Position numbers and translations under genes: made by a program. 26,161 bases of DNA from CAZCEC01 sp964497615 (lineage in GTDB: Bacteria > Chloroflexota > Anaerolineae > Anaerolineales > UBA6663), in assembly GCA_964497615.1 (NCBI GenBank), contig CAZCEC010000086.1:1-26161 (forward strand). Reading direction: 5' to 3'. Numbering within the stretch: position 1 is the first letter of the stretch; each line of letters begins with the position of its first letter. A model generated the notes under the pieces. It made no database searches, was not told the origin of the DNA, and saw nothing but the letters and a program-made list of their open reading frames with translations. Of the stretch, positions 1-6,644 are shown piece by piece.

Positions 1-5
1 TGGCC

Positions 6-66
6 AGACCTGCCAGGTTTCGCGCCCATACTCGTCAGTCGTGCGCCGGCCAAACCTGGCAGGTCT
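6..66. repeat. 15-bp perfect inverted repeat, copy 1
   Basis: The arm AGACCTGCCAGGTTT (6-20) is exactly complementary to AAACCTGGCAGGTCT (52-66), with a 31-nt loop. Each arm also holds an odd palindrome, ACCTG-C-CAGGT. The same arms, one base longer, recur at 14410-14469 around a different loop, so this is a dispersed element and not a gene-specific hairpin. The right arm runs into the promoter of the lipoprotein gene that starts at 91. Confidence 0.85.
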
Positions 67-84
67 TTGCCGCGCCGCTATAAT
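56..84 (+). promoter_or_regulatory. Leaderless promoter of the lipoprotein gene
   Basis: A perfect TATAAT (79-84) is preceded at a 17-bp spacing by CTGGCA (56-61), a four-of-six match to TTGACA that lies inside the right arm of the inverted repeat. The ATG at 91 begins 6 nt after the -10, about where transcription should start, and no Shine-Dalgarno is present. The mRNA is therefore probably leaderless. Confidence 0.6.
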
Positions 85-90
85 TCGTGT

Positions 91-1147
91 ATGCCCCGCT
101 CGCTCCTCCTCCTCGCCCTCCTCTGCGCCGGCTGCATCGTCGTCGTCACCCCCACGCCCACCACCCAGCCCGCCGGGCCGCCTTCCGCCGCCGTCATCAC
201 CTCCACCCGCGCCGCGCCGACCTTGCCTCCGGCCACGCCTACCTCGCCCGTCATCGCCATCGTCACCCCCACGCCGACTCTTACAGCGCCTTCGTCCACC
301 CCGCCGCCCGCCAGCGAGACTTCGTCTCCGACGGCCACCAGCACCGAGACCGCCACCGGCCTGCCGCCCACGCTGCTGCCCAGCCCCACCGCCAGCGCGC
401 CGCCCAACGCCACTGCCGCCCCCATCGGCATCAGCCTCTTCACTATCGTCCCGGAAGAAATCCGCCCCGGCGACCTGGTGACCCTCACCTGGCAGGCCGC
501 GGGCGAGCAGGCCGCCCTGTGGCGCATCGCCCTCGATGGCCGCCTGGTCCAGTCCTACACCGTGCCCCTGTCGGGCACCCTCACCCTGGCCTCGCCGCCC
601 GATCAGCAGGGCCGCCTCGACTTCGCCCTCTTCGCCACCGCGGGCGCCTCCACCGCGCAGGCCTTTGTCTCGGTGCGCGTGCTGTGCGTCTACGATTGGT
701 TCATGGCCCCCGCCCCGGCCGAGTGCCCCGCCGGCCCGCCCCGCCAGACCCGCCTGGCCGCCGAGCGCTTCGAGCACGGCCTGATGCTGTGGACTCAGTT
801 CGACGATCTCATCCGCGTGCTGTACAGTGACGGCGCCTCGCCCTATTGGGATGCCCTGGCGAACGCCTGGTTCGAGGGCCAGCCCGAAGACGACCCCGAC
901 CTCGTGCCGCCGCCCGGCCTGTTCCAGCCGCGCCGCGGCTTCGGCCTCGCCTGGCGCACCGGCTACGTCTCGCCCAGCGCCGTCGTGCGACCGCCTCGGC
1001 TGGGCCATCGAGCCGGAATTTGAGATCCCCTCCGGCCACTGGCAGTGCGACGCCGCCCCGCGCTATTCCCGCTGCTACCTCACCGGCCCCGGCGGCCTGG
1101 TCTACGTCCTCCAGCCCGAGCGTTCCGGCTGGGGGCCATGGCCTTAG
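91..1147 (+). pseudogene. Frameshifted lipoprotein with Thr/Pro-rich linker
   Basis: The start is the ATG at 91, since an upstream TTG in frame lies inside the promoter. A hydrophobic signal peptide ends in a lipobox (LLCAGC), predicting a lipid-anchored surface protein. About 85 residues of Thr/Pro/Ser-rich linker follow, with TPTPT runs. Then comes a beta-type domain beginning near IVPEEIRPGD and a C-terminal domain with DWFM, FEHGLMLW and RRGFGLAW segments. The frame stops at 1023, but similar sequence continues in the next frame as DRLGWAIEPEF to a stop at 1145-1147. Restoring two bases (CGCG instead of CG near 987-991) would give VVRDRLGWAIEPEF without a break and a product of about 352 residues. 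The gene is either truly broken or carries a sequencing or assembly error. I recall similar uncharacterised lipoproteins in Chloroflexota, but no function can be assigned. Confidence 0.7.
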
Positions 1148-1169
1148 CTGAACGGCCTCGCCCGCATCT

Positions 1170-1208
1170 CCCCCTTCCCTGTCAGGGAGGGGGGCGGGGG
1201 GGTAGGTC
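1170..1208 (+). repeat. Palindromic CCCTTCCCT-type repeat, copy a
   Basis: CCCCCTTCCCT and AGGGAGGGGGG form a hairpin, followed by a G-run and the tail GTAGGTC. It is the same family as the copies at 16692-16733, 16815-16853 and 17262-17541. It fills most of the spacer between the broken lipoprotein gene and the GH63-like gene and could act as an intrinsic terminator-like structure, although no T-run follows. Confidence 0.75.
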
Positions 1209-1229
1209 ATCCTCCCTCTTTACCTCTGT

Positions 1230-1235
1230 TACAAT
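1230..1235 (+). promoter_or_regulatory. -10 element TACAAT, leaderless start
   Basis: TACAAT lies 8 nt before the ATG at 1244, and there is no Shine-Dalgarno in the pyrimidine-rich sequence between them. The arrangement matches the promoters at 79, 20201 and 23290. No convincing -35 is visible. Confidence 0.45.
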
Positions 1236-1243
1236 CCCCCCTC

Positions 1244-3748
1244 ATGCGCGCCTGGCGTCTCACCGCCGCCGACCCCTACACCCTGCGCCTCGCCGCCGAT
1301 GCGCGCCTGGGCCCCACCGACTACGTCAACGATCACATCTGGGAATTGACCCTGGCCGGCGGCGACCCGCCCGCGCTGGCGGCCCGCACCACCTACGGCC
1401 TGCGCGCCCGCGACCTGCGCCTGTTCCCCTCCTTCGTCGAAGGCGAACGCACCGTCACCGACCCGGCCGACTACGCGGCCCCGCCCGCCATCTGCGCCTT
1501 CACCGTCAACTACGCCCGCCTGGAGGCTGAGCCCCTGCCCGGCGTCCTCCTCACCGCCGACTACTGGGTGCCCGATTCGCACACCCTGGCCGGGCAGTTC
1601 ACATTCACCAACACCAGCGGCCTGGAGCGCCGCCTCACGCTCCTGTTCCACGGCCAGCTCAAGCTGCTCAACGACCCGCGCCCCCTCGCCGCCGCGCAGC
1701 TTGCCATTTTCAACGAGAGCGGCCTGCTGGAGGGCCAGGTCGCCAATTTAGATGTGCTGGTCTTCGTCGAAGGCCCCGCCGCGCCGGTCGCCCCGCCGCC
1801 GGCTGCCGCTGACGACTCCGCGCCCGTCTCACCGCTGGCCCGCATCCCCACCCTTTCCCGCCCCCTCGACCTCGCCCCCGGCGACTCCCTCACCGTCCGC
1901 TGGGTGCAGACCGCCGAGCTGACCCCCACCGAGCCGCCCCCGCCGCCCGCCCGCGGCCCCGCCCCCGGCATCGATCATCGCTCCGCCGGCCTCAACCGCA
2001 TCCGCGAGTTGCTGCCCCGCGAGTGGGACGGCGAGTTTGCCCGCCTCGAATTGCTCAACGCCGCCCTGCTCGACATCGAAACCGGCGATCCCGGCTGGGA
2101 TGCCGCCCTGGCCTTCGCCCAGATCGTCGCCCTGCGCTCCTACGTCGGCCCCACCGCCCACTTGCCGCACCCCTCCTTCGTCTTCACCCGCCACCCGGAT
2201 CGCGGCTACTCCGCCCGCGGCGACGGCGCCGACTACACCTGGCAGTGGAACGGGCAGGTCGCCACCGAGGCCTACGTCAACCTGCCGCAGATCGTCCACG
2301 CCGCGCCCGATCTCGCCGCCGGGGTCCTGCGCAACTGGCTCGCCGTTCAGGCCGAGGATGGGTTCATTGACTGGAAGCCCGGCCTGGCCGGCCAGCGCGA
2401 GAAGACGCTCTGCATCCCCCTCCTCGCCACCCTGGCCTGGCGCCTGTACGAGCACACCGAAGACGCTGCCCTGGCCGCCGAGTTGTACCCCGGCCTGCGC
2501 CGCTTCTTCGACGCCTGGTTCACCCGCCGCCACGACCGCGACGGCGACGGTCTGCCCGAGTGGACCCACACCCTCCAGTCGGCCTTTGACGAAAACCCCT
2601 CCTTCGTCCGTTGGACCGCCTGGGGGCAGGGGGCTGATATCACTGCCGCTGAAGCGCCCGACCTGGCCGCCTATCTCTACGCCGAGTGCCGCGCCCTCCA
2701 GCAGTTGGCCCGCGTCCTCGGCCAGCCCGCCGACCCCGACCTGGAGAGCCGCGCCGCCTACCTGGCCGAGCGCGTGGCCGCGATGTGGCGCGACGACACC
2801 GCCAGTTATCACTACGTGGACCGCGACTCGCACCTGCCGCGCGCCGGGGAACTGCTGGCCTCCGCCCGTGGCGGGCCGGACGTGGTCACCATCGAAGTCC
2901 TGCGCCGCTTCACCGCCCCCGCCCGGCTATTAGTTAAGGCGGTGGGGCCGAAGGATGCCCGCCCCGAACTTGAAGTCTCCTTTCACGGCCGGGGCCGGCG
3001 CGGCCGCCCGCGCGTGGAGACCTTGCGCCGCTCGCACGTGCAGTGGTTCTTTGGCGTCGCCACCGCCGTCTCCGATAAGCTCTACTCCACCCTGGAGCGC
3101 GTGGAAGTGCGCGGCCTCGGCGAAGGCTATGACATCCAGGTCTCGGTGGTGGACTTCACCCGCCAGGACCAGACCCTATTACTGCCGCTATGGGCGGGCC
3201 TGCCCGACCCCGTCCGCGCCGAGCGCCTCATCCGCCGCACCCTGCTGGACCCCGCCCGCTACTGGCGGCCTTACGGCCTCCCCAATTGCTCCGCCCAAGA
3301 CCCGGCCTACCAGCCCAACAACATTGACGGCAGCGGCGGCGTGTGGATGATGTGGAACACCATGCTGGGCGAGGGCCTGGTGGACTATGGCTACCGGGCC
3401 GAGGCCGCCGAGCTGATCAGCCGCCTGATGGCCGCCATGCTGCACACCCTCACCGACGAGCACGCCTTCCGCGAAGCCTACAACAGCGACCACCTGGAGG
3501 GCCTGGGCGACCGCGACTATCTGTGGGGCGTGGCCCCGGTGGCGCTCTTCATGCGCGCGCTGGGCGTGCGCATCGTCGGGCGGCGCAAGGTGTACCTGGA
3601 GGGCCGCAACCCCTTCCCCTGGCCCGTCACCGTGCGCCACAAGGGCCTCACCGTCGTGCGCGGCCCCGAAGCCACCACCATCACCTTCCCCTCCGGCCGC
3701 ACCGCCGCCGTCACCGGCGCCGAGCCGCAGGTAGTGGAGGACGACTGA
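1244..3748 (+). CDS. GH63-like (alpha/alpha)6-barrel glycosidase-type protein
   Basis: The 834-residue product has no signal peptide, so it is probably cytoplasmic. The N-terminal ~240 residues are a beta-rich domain ending in a Pro-rich linker (PPPPPARGPAPG). From about residue 260 the pattern is that of an (alpha/alpha)6 barrel: YTWQWNGQ, WKPGLAGQREKTL, the acidic loop DRDGDGLPEW near residue 430, and RYWRPYGLPNCS followed by NNIDGSGGVWMMWN near 695. The last two resemble the GH63 and amylo-glucosidase group (mannosylglycerate hydrolase, YgjK), which act on short alpha-glycosides. The barrel appears to be interrupted at about 543-640 by a beta-rich insert (TIEVLRRFTAPARLL to VQVSVVDFT-like strands). 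The ATG at 1244 follows a -10 by 8 nt. The substrate cannot be read from the sequence. A related sugar hydrolase or an inverting phosphorylase is possible. Confidence 0.7.
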   Translation: MRAWRLTAADPYTLRLAADARLGPTDYVNDHIWELTLAGGDPPALAARTTYGLRARDLRLFPSFVEGERTVTDPADYAAPPAICAFTVNYARLEAEPLPGVLLTADYWVPDSHTLAGQFTFTNTSGLERRLTLLFHGQLKLLNDPRPLAAAQLAIFNESGLLEGQVANLDVLVFVEGPAAPVAPPPAAADDSAPVSPLARIPTLSRPLDLAPGDSLTVRWVQTAELTPTEPPPPPARGPAPGIDHRSAGLNRIRELLPREWDGEFARLELLNAALLDIETGDPGWDAALAFAQIVALRSYVGPTAHLPHPSFVFTRHPDRGYSARGDGADYTWQWNGQVATEAYVNLPQIVHAAPDLAAGVLRNWLAVQAEDGFIDWKPGLAGQREKTLCIPLLATLAWRLYEHTEDAALAAELYPGLRRFFDAWFTRRHDRDGDGLPEWTHTLQSAFDENPSFVRWTAWGQGADITAAEAPDLAAYLYAECRALQQLARVLGQPADPDLESRAAYLAERVAAMWRDDTASYHYVDRDSHLPRAGELLASARGGPDVVTIEVLRRFTAPARLLVKAVGPKDARPELEVSFHGRGRRGRPRVETLRRSHVQWFFGVATAVSDKLYSTLERVEVRGLGEGYDIQVSVVDFTRQDQTLLLPLWAGLPDPVRAERLIRRTLLDPARYWRPYGLPNCSAQDPAYQPNNIDGSGGVWMMWNTMLGEGLVDYGYRAEAAELISRLMAAMLHTLTDEHAFREAYNSDHLEGLGDRDYLWGVAPVALFMRALGVRIVGRRKVYLEGRNPFPWPVTVRHKGLTVVRGPEATTITFPSGRTAAVTGAEPQVVEDD

Positions 3749-3767
3749 CCTTTTTCCTTCTTACCCC

Positions 3768-3795
3768 TTGACAACCGGCGATAAACTAATATAAT
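3768..3795 (+). promoter_or_regulatory. Consensus sigma-70-type promoter of tetR-cupin
   Basis: TTGACA (3768-3773) and TATAAT (3790-3795) are both perfect and 16 bp apart. Predicted transcription starts near 3802, leaving a leader of about 19 nt without a Shine-Dalgarno before the ATG at 3821. It is the strongest promoter in the window and is overlapped by the operator palindromes, as expected of an autorepressed regulator. Confidence 0.85.
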
Positions 3796-3817
3796 TAGTT
3801 TTATCTAATGATATTAG
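3783..3817. promoter_or_regulatory. Tandem palindromic operators for the TetR regulator
   Basis: Two related palindromes follow each other: AAACTAAT-ATA-ATTAGTTT (3783-3801) and CTAAT-GAT-ATTAG (3805-3817). Their centres (3792 and 3811) are 19 bp apart. The first covers the -10 and the second fills the leader up to the start codon. The shared core CTAATNNNATTAG is the likely binding site of the adjacent TetR protein, so binding would block both initiation and early elongation. Confidence 0.8.
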
Positions 3818-3820
3818 TTT

Positions 3821-4456
3821 ATGAAAACAAAACGCCCATCCACCCCCTCCGTCAGGCGGCGGCGCAACCGCGAAGCCATGAAGCAAGAGCTTCTCGAAGC
3901 CGCCCGCGCCATCATGCGTGAAGACGGCGTCGCCGCCTTGACCATGCAGGAACTGGCGCGCCGGCTAGAGATCCGCCCGCCCTCGCTTTACAACTACTAC
4001 AACAGCAAAATGGAAATCTACGACGAACTGTTCCGTCTGGGTTTCCAGATGTTCGGCCAGGCCATGCAGGCCGCCGCCGACGCGGCTGAATCGCTTTTCG
4101 ATGACATGCGGCGCAGCATGGACGCCTACATGAACTTTGCCCTGCAGAACCCAGATCTATTCAAATTGTGCTTTGAGCGTCACGTGCCCGGCTTTGTGCC
4201 CTCGCCGGAATCCATGCAGGTGGTCAATCAAGCCATCGAGAGCGTCACGGCGAGAATTGGCGTGTGGGCGGAAAGAGGCGGGTTCGACCCGAACATCCCG
4301 CTGGATAGAGCCTTCGACCTGGTCAATGCCATGATGCACGGCTTGGCTTCCCTGCACCTCGCCAACGATCCGCAGGCGCCTCTGGGCGCAGGCAGATTCG
4401 GCAGATTGATCCCTGACGCAGTCAGGGTGTTTGAACACGCCTGGAAGACGGCTTGA
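3821..4456 (+). CDS. TetR/AcrR-family transcriptional regulator
   Basis: A 211-residue protein of normal TetR length. After a basic N-terminus (RRRRNREAMK) comes the TetR_N helix-turn-helix at about residues 22-66: LEAARAIMREDG, LTMQELARRLEI, then the recognition segment PPSLYNYYNSKMEIYDEL. The C-terminal helical ligand domain contains DLFKLCFERH and AMMHGLASLHL, like the WHG type of TetR C-domain; the ligand is unknown. The gene follows its own consensus promoter and two palindromes, so negative autoregulation is likely. The cupin gene starts 24 nt after the stop and is almost certainly co-transcribed, making it the first candidate target. Base composition is less GC-rich than in the neighbours, compatible with more recent acquisition. 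Confidence 0.9.
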   Translation: MKTKRPSTPSVRRRRNREAMKQELLEAARAIMREDGVAALTMQELARRLEIRPPSLYNYYNSKMEIYDELFRLGFQMFGQAMQAAADAAESLFDDMRRSMDAYMNFALQNPDLFKLCFERHVPGFVPSPESMQVVNQAIESVTARIGVWAERGGFDPNIPLDRAFDLVNAMMHGLASLHLANDPQAPLGAGRFGRLIPDAVRVFEHAWKTA

Positions 4457-4480
4457 CCTTCATCGGCAAAGGAGAACAAG

Positions 4481-4993
4481 ATGCTCAAAGTCGGGGACGT
4501 CCTTGATATGGGTCCGCTGCAAATTAAGTTGACGGTGAAGGAGTTGACCGAGGCGGTGCTCGGCGTGGAGCTAGAGTTGGGGCCGCGCTCGGGCGGGACT
4601 CCCATCCACATTCACCCCCACGCGCTCGAAACCTATGCGGTGCTCGAGGGCCGCTTCGATGCCTATGTGGATGGCGTCTGGCGGACCTATCGGGTTGGCG
4701 AAGAGTTCGAGGTGCCGAAAGGCGTTCCACACACCTTCCGCAACACCAGCGACGCGAAGACGCGCGTCTACAACACGCATCAGCCCGCCCTCAAAATGGC
4801 GCGCTACTTCGAAGGCTTGCACAAGATTGCCCACAGCGGCGTGACCAAAAACGGCAAGGTGACGTTCAAGGCCATCATGTATCTGTCCCTGCTGATGATG
4901 AGCTTCAAGGATGAGATCATCCCGGTCAACCCGCCCGTGCCCGTGGCCAATGCGCTGGGGTTTCTTGGCAAACTGGCCGGCTATCAAATCTGA
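4481..4993 (+). CDS. Single-domain cupin protein
   Basis: The 170-residue product carries both cupin motifs. Motif 1 is GGTPIHIHPHALETYAVLEG at about residues 42-61, giving His/His/Glu metal ligands. Motif 2 is GEEFEVPKGVPHTFRN at about 72-87, giving the last His. The C-terminal ~70 residues are helical with a hydrophobic stretch (KAIMYLSLLMMSF). Small cupins of this kind serve as metal-dependent oxygenases, isomerases or sensors, and the reaction here cannot be read from sequence. A clear Shine-Dalgarno AAAGGAG (4468-4474) sits 6 nt before the ATG. The gene is the second in the tetR operon, so its product may handle the compound the regulator senses. Confidence 0.85.
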   Translation: MLKVGDVLDMGPLQIKLTVKELTEAVLGVELELGPRSGGTPIHIHPHALETYAVLEGRFDAYVDGVWRTYRVGEEFEVPKGVPHTFRNTSDAKTRVYNTHQPALKMARYFEGLHKIAHSGVTKNGKVTFKAIMYLSLLMMSFKDEIIPVNPPVPVANALGFLGKLAGYQI

Positions 4994-5412
4994 CTGCGCC
5001 TCGGGCAAACCACCAGGTTGGCAAGACCATACCGCTGAGCCGGTGTTCTAACCCCGCTCCATAGGCCCGCGGCAACCGTGTACAATCGTTGCCGTCGGCC
5101 GCCGCTGGACTAAAATGCGGCCTGGGCATGAGCGCCCGGCGCGCTCCTCTGCCTTGTCACTCCGAGCCCGCTTGGACCTACGCCCTCGTAGCGCGGGTGC
5201 TTTATGCCCCGCGACGGCGGCCGGTTTTGCCGCCGAACCCGGCTGAGCCTGGCTGGCGTACGTCATCTTGGAATTCGCTCTAGAATGCAGGGCATGGGTG
5301 CCGGCCACGCCCTTCGTGCCTGTCATTCCGAGGCGCCCTCCTGCCCCCGACGTAGTTTGGCGGGGGTTGCCGAGGAATCTGGGCCTAGTCAACCCTCACA
5401 CATGGTAGGCGC
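4994..5412. other. Gene-free spacer with dispersed repeats
   Basis: No ORF here has convincing coding character. The stretch holds a hairpin CGGCAAC (5070-5076) / GTTGCCG (5088-5094) with a TACAAT (5081-5086) in its loop. It also holds one copy of a GC-rich dispersed repeat (5184-5262) that recurs at 19369-19462, and a fragment of the TGTCATTCCGA...GAGGAATCT family at about 5320-5380. The same family occurs at 19898-20177 and 23200-23241. Nothing identifiable as a promoter for the gene at 5413 was found. Confidence 0.7.
5184..5262 (+). repeat. Dispersed GC-rich repeat, copy 1
   Basis: This begins CCTCGTAGCGC and contains CCCCGCGACGGCGGCCGG, then GCCGCCGAACCCGGCT and CCTGGCTGGCG. The same blocks in the same order and orientation occur at 19369-19462, with two short length differences (about 8-9 nt and 6-8 nt). 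The inner CGGCGGC and GCCGCCG can pair as a stem. Confidence 0.75.
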
Positions 5413-6474
5413 ATGTCTCTGAACCCCGGCGTCGTCGTCATCTTTGGCTCCGGCGAAACCTCCTTCCCCAGCCGCGGCATCTACGACTGGGTCGCCAGCC
5501 AGCTTCGGCCCCCCGTGCGCGTGGCGGTGCTGGAGACCCCGGCCGGCTTCGAGCCCAACTCCCCCCAGGTGGCCGGCCGCGTCGCCGACTTCATGGTCAA
5601 GCAGCTCTGCCTGCGCGAAGAGCAAGCCGCCGTCATCCCCGCCCGCGCGCGCGGCACCCCCTTCAGCCCCGAGTCGCCCGAGGTTGCCGCCCCGCTCTTC
5701 CAGGCCAATCTCATCCACCTGGGCGCGGGCAGCCCCACCTACGCCGCCCGCCAACTGCGCGGCAGCCTGGCCTGGCACGCCCTGCAAGCCCGCCACCAGC
5801 TTGGCGCGGCGCTGATCTTTGCCAGCGCCGGGGCCGTGGCCGCGGGCGCTCAGGCCCTGCCGGTCTACGAAATCTACAAGGTCGGCGCCGACCTGCACTG
5901 GCAGCCCGGCCTCGACTTCTTTGGCGCGTTTGGCCTCAACCTGACCCTCATCCCCCACTGGAACAATAGCGCGGGGGGCGCGGAGCTCGACACCAGCCGC
6001 TGCTTCATGGGCCAGGAGCGCTTTGAGCGCCTATTACCACTCCTGCCGCCGGATACGGTGGTAGTCGGCGTAGACGAGAACACCGCCCTGCTCTTTGACC
6101 TGGCCCGCGGGCGCTGCCGCGTGGCGGGGCAGGGCGGCGTCACCCTCCTGCGCGGCCCGGAACCTCAGCACTTCGCCCCCCGCGCCGACTTCCCCATCGC
6201 CGAACTCGGCCCCTTCCATCTGCCCGCCCCCGGCGCAGGCCTCCCCCCCAAAGTGTGGCAGCAGGCCGCCGCCAGCACTGTACCCCCTGGCGTCACCCCC
6301 CCAGGCGTCACGGCCGCCGCCCCCGCCCTCGTGCTCGACCTGGTGCGCCAACGCGAACAGCGCCGCGCTGCCCGCGACTGGGCCGGCGCCGACGAGCTTC
6401 GCCAGGCCCTCCTGGCCCACGGCTGGCTGGTCGACGACACCCCCGCCGGCCCGCGCCTCCGCCCGCAGACTTGA
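5413..6474 (+). CDS. S51-like peptidase/amidotransferase-fold protein with CysS-type tail
   Basis: A 353-residue protein. Residues 1-270 look like the class I glutamine amidotransferase fold of peptidase family S51 (cyanophycinase, dipeptidase E). They include an opening strand VVVIFGSGETS, the strand LIHLGAGSPTYAAR, and the nucleophile elbow LIFASAGAVAAG with Ser138 as the probable nucleophile. His182 in LIPHWNN is a candidate second catalytic residue. After a Pro-rich linker (TVPPGVTPPGVT), residues ~306-353 (VRQREQRRAARDWAGADELR...GWLVDDTPAGPRLR) resemble the C-terminal helical domain of cysteinyl-tRNA synthetase (the CysS/YqeB C-terminal type). No Shine-Dalgarno is evident. The gene stands alone between the repeat-filled spacer and the pot promoter. 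The substrate is unknown; a dipeptidase or cyanophycin-like peptide hydrolase is a guess. Confidence 0.75.
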   Translation: MSLNPGVVVIFGSGETSFPSRGIYDWVASQLRPPVRVAVLETPAGFEPNSPQVAGRVADFMVKQLCLREEQAAVIPARARGTPFSPESPEVAAPLFQANLIHLGAGSPTYAARQLRGSLAWHALQARHQLGAALIFASAGAVAAGAQALPVYEIYKVGADLHWQPGLDFFGAFGLNLTLIPHWNNSAGGAELDTSRCFMGQERFERLLPLLPPDTVVVGVDENTALLFDLARGRCRVAGQGGVTLLRGPEPQHFAPRADFPIAELGPFHLPAPGAGLPPKVWQQAAASTVPPGVTPPGVTAAAPALVLDLVRQREQRRAARDWAGADELRQALLAHGWLVDDTPAGPRLRPQT

Positions 6475-6482
6475 TTCGCAAT

Positions 6483-6510
6483 TTGACGCCCCCCCGTTTC
6501 CTCCTATAAT
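6483..6510 (+). promoter_or_regulatory. Promoter of the pot operon
   Basis: TTGACG (6483-6488) and TATAAT (6505-6510) are separated by 16 bp, a near-consensus promoter immediately after the S51-like gene. Predicted transcription from about 6517 leaves a leader of roughly 128 nt before the GTG of potD, much longer than other leaders in this window. Confidence 0.8.
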
Positions 6511-6541
6511 TTCGCCCCTTCACCGGAATCGTCCGTTTCAC

Positions 6542-6559
6542 TCGCCTGAAAGGAGGCGA
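6542..6559 (+). promoter_or_regulatory. Leader hairpin with Shine-Dalgarno-like loop
   Basis: TCGCCT (6542-6547) pairs with AGGCGA (6554-6559) around GAAAGG. The strong Shine-Dalgarno-like string AAAGGAGG (6549-6556) is partly in the loop and partly in the stem, yet no start codon follows at a suitable distance. The real potD ribosome binding site is AGGAGGAG at 6634-6641. A regulatory leader is possible, but no known riboswitch class is recognised. Confidence 0.35.
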
Positions 6560-6644
6560 TCCCGCCGCCCAACTTCTCCCCCTTTTCCCCCCTGAAGCGT
6601 CTCGCACTGGCATGCATCCACGGTTCGATCCATAGGAGGAGAAT

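Noticed and set aside
41..830. Long overlapping frames on both strands in the lipoprotein region and elsewhere
   Set aside because: They are Arg/Pro/Ala-rich shadow frames typical of very GC-rich coding sequence, without domains or ribosome binding sites.
6517..6644. Known riboswitch in the potD leader
   Set aside because: No known riboswitch pattern could be recognised by eye; only one short hairpin is clear.
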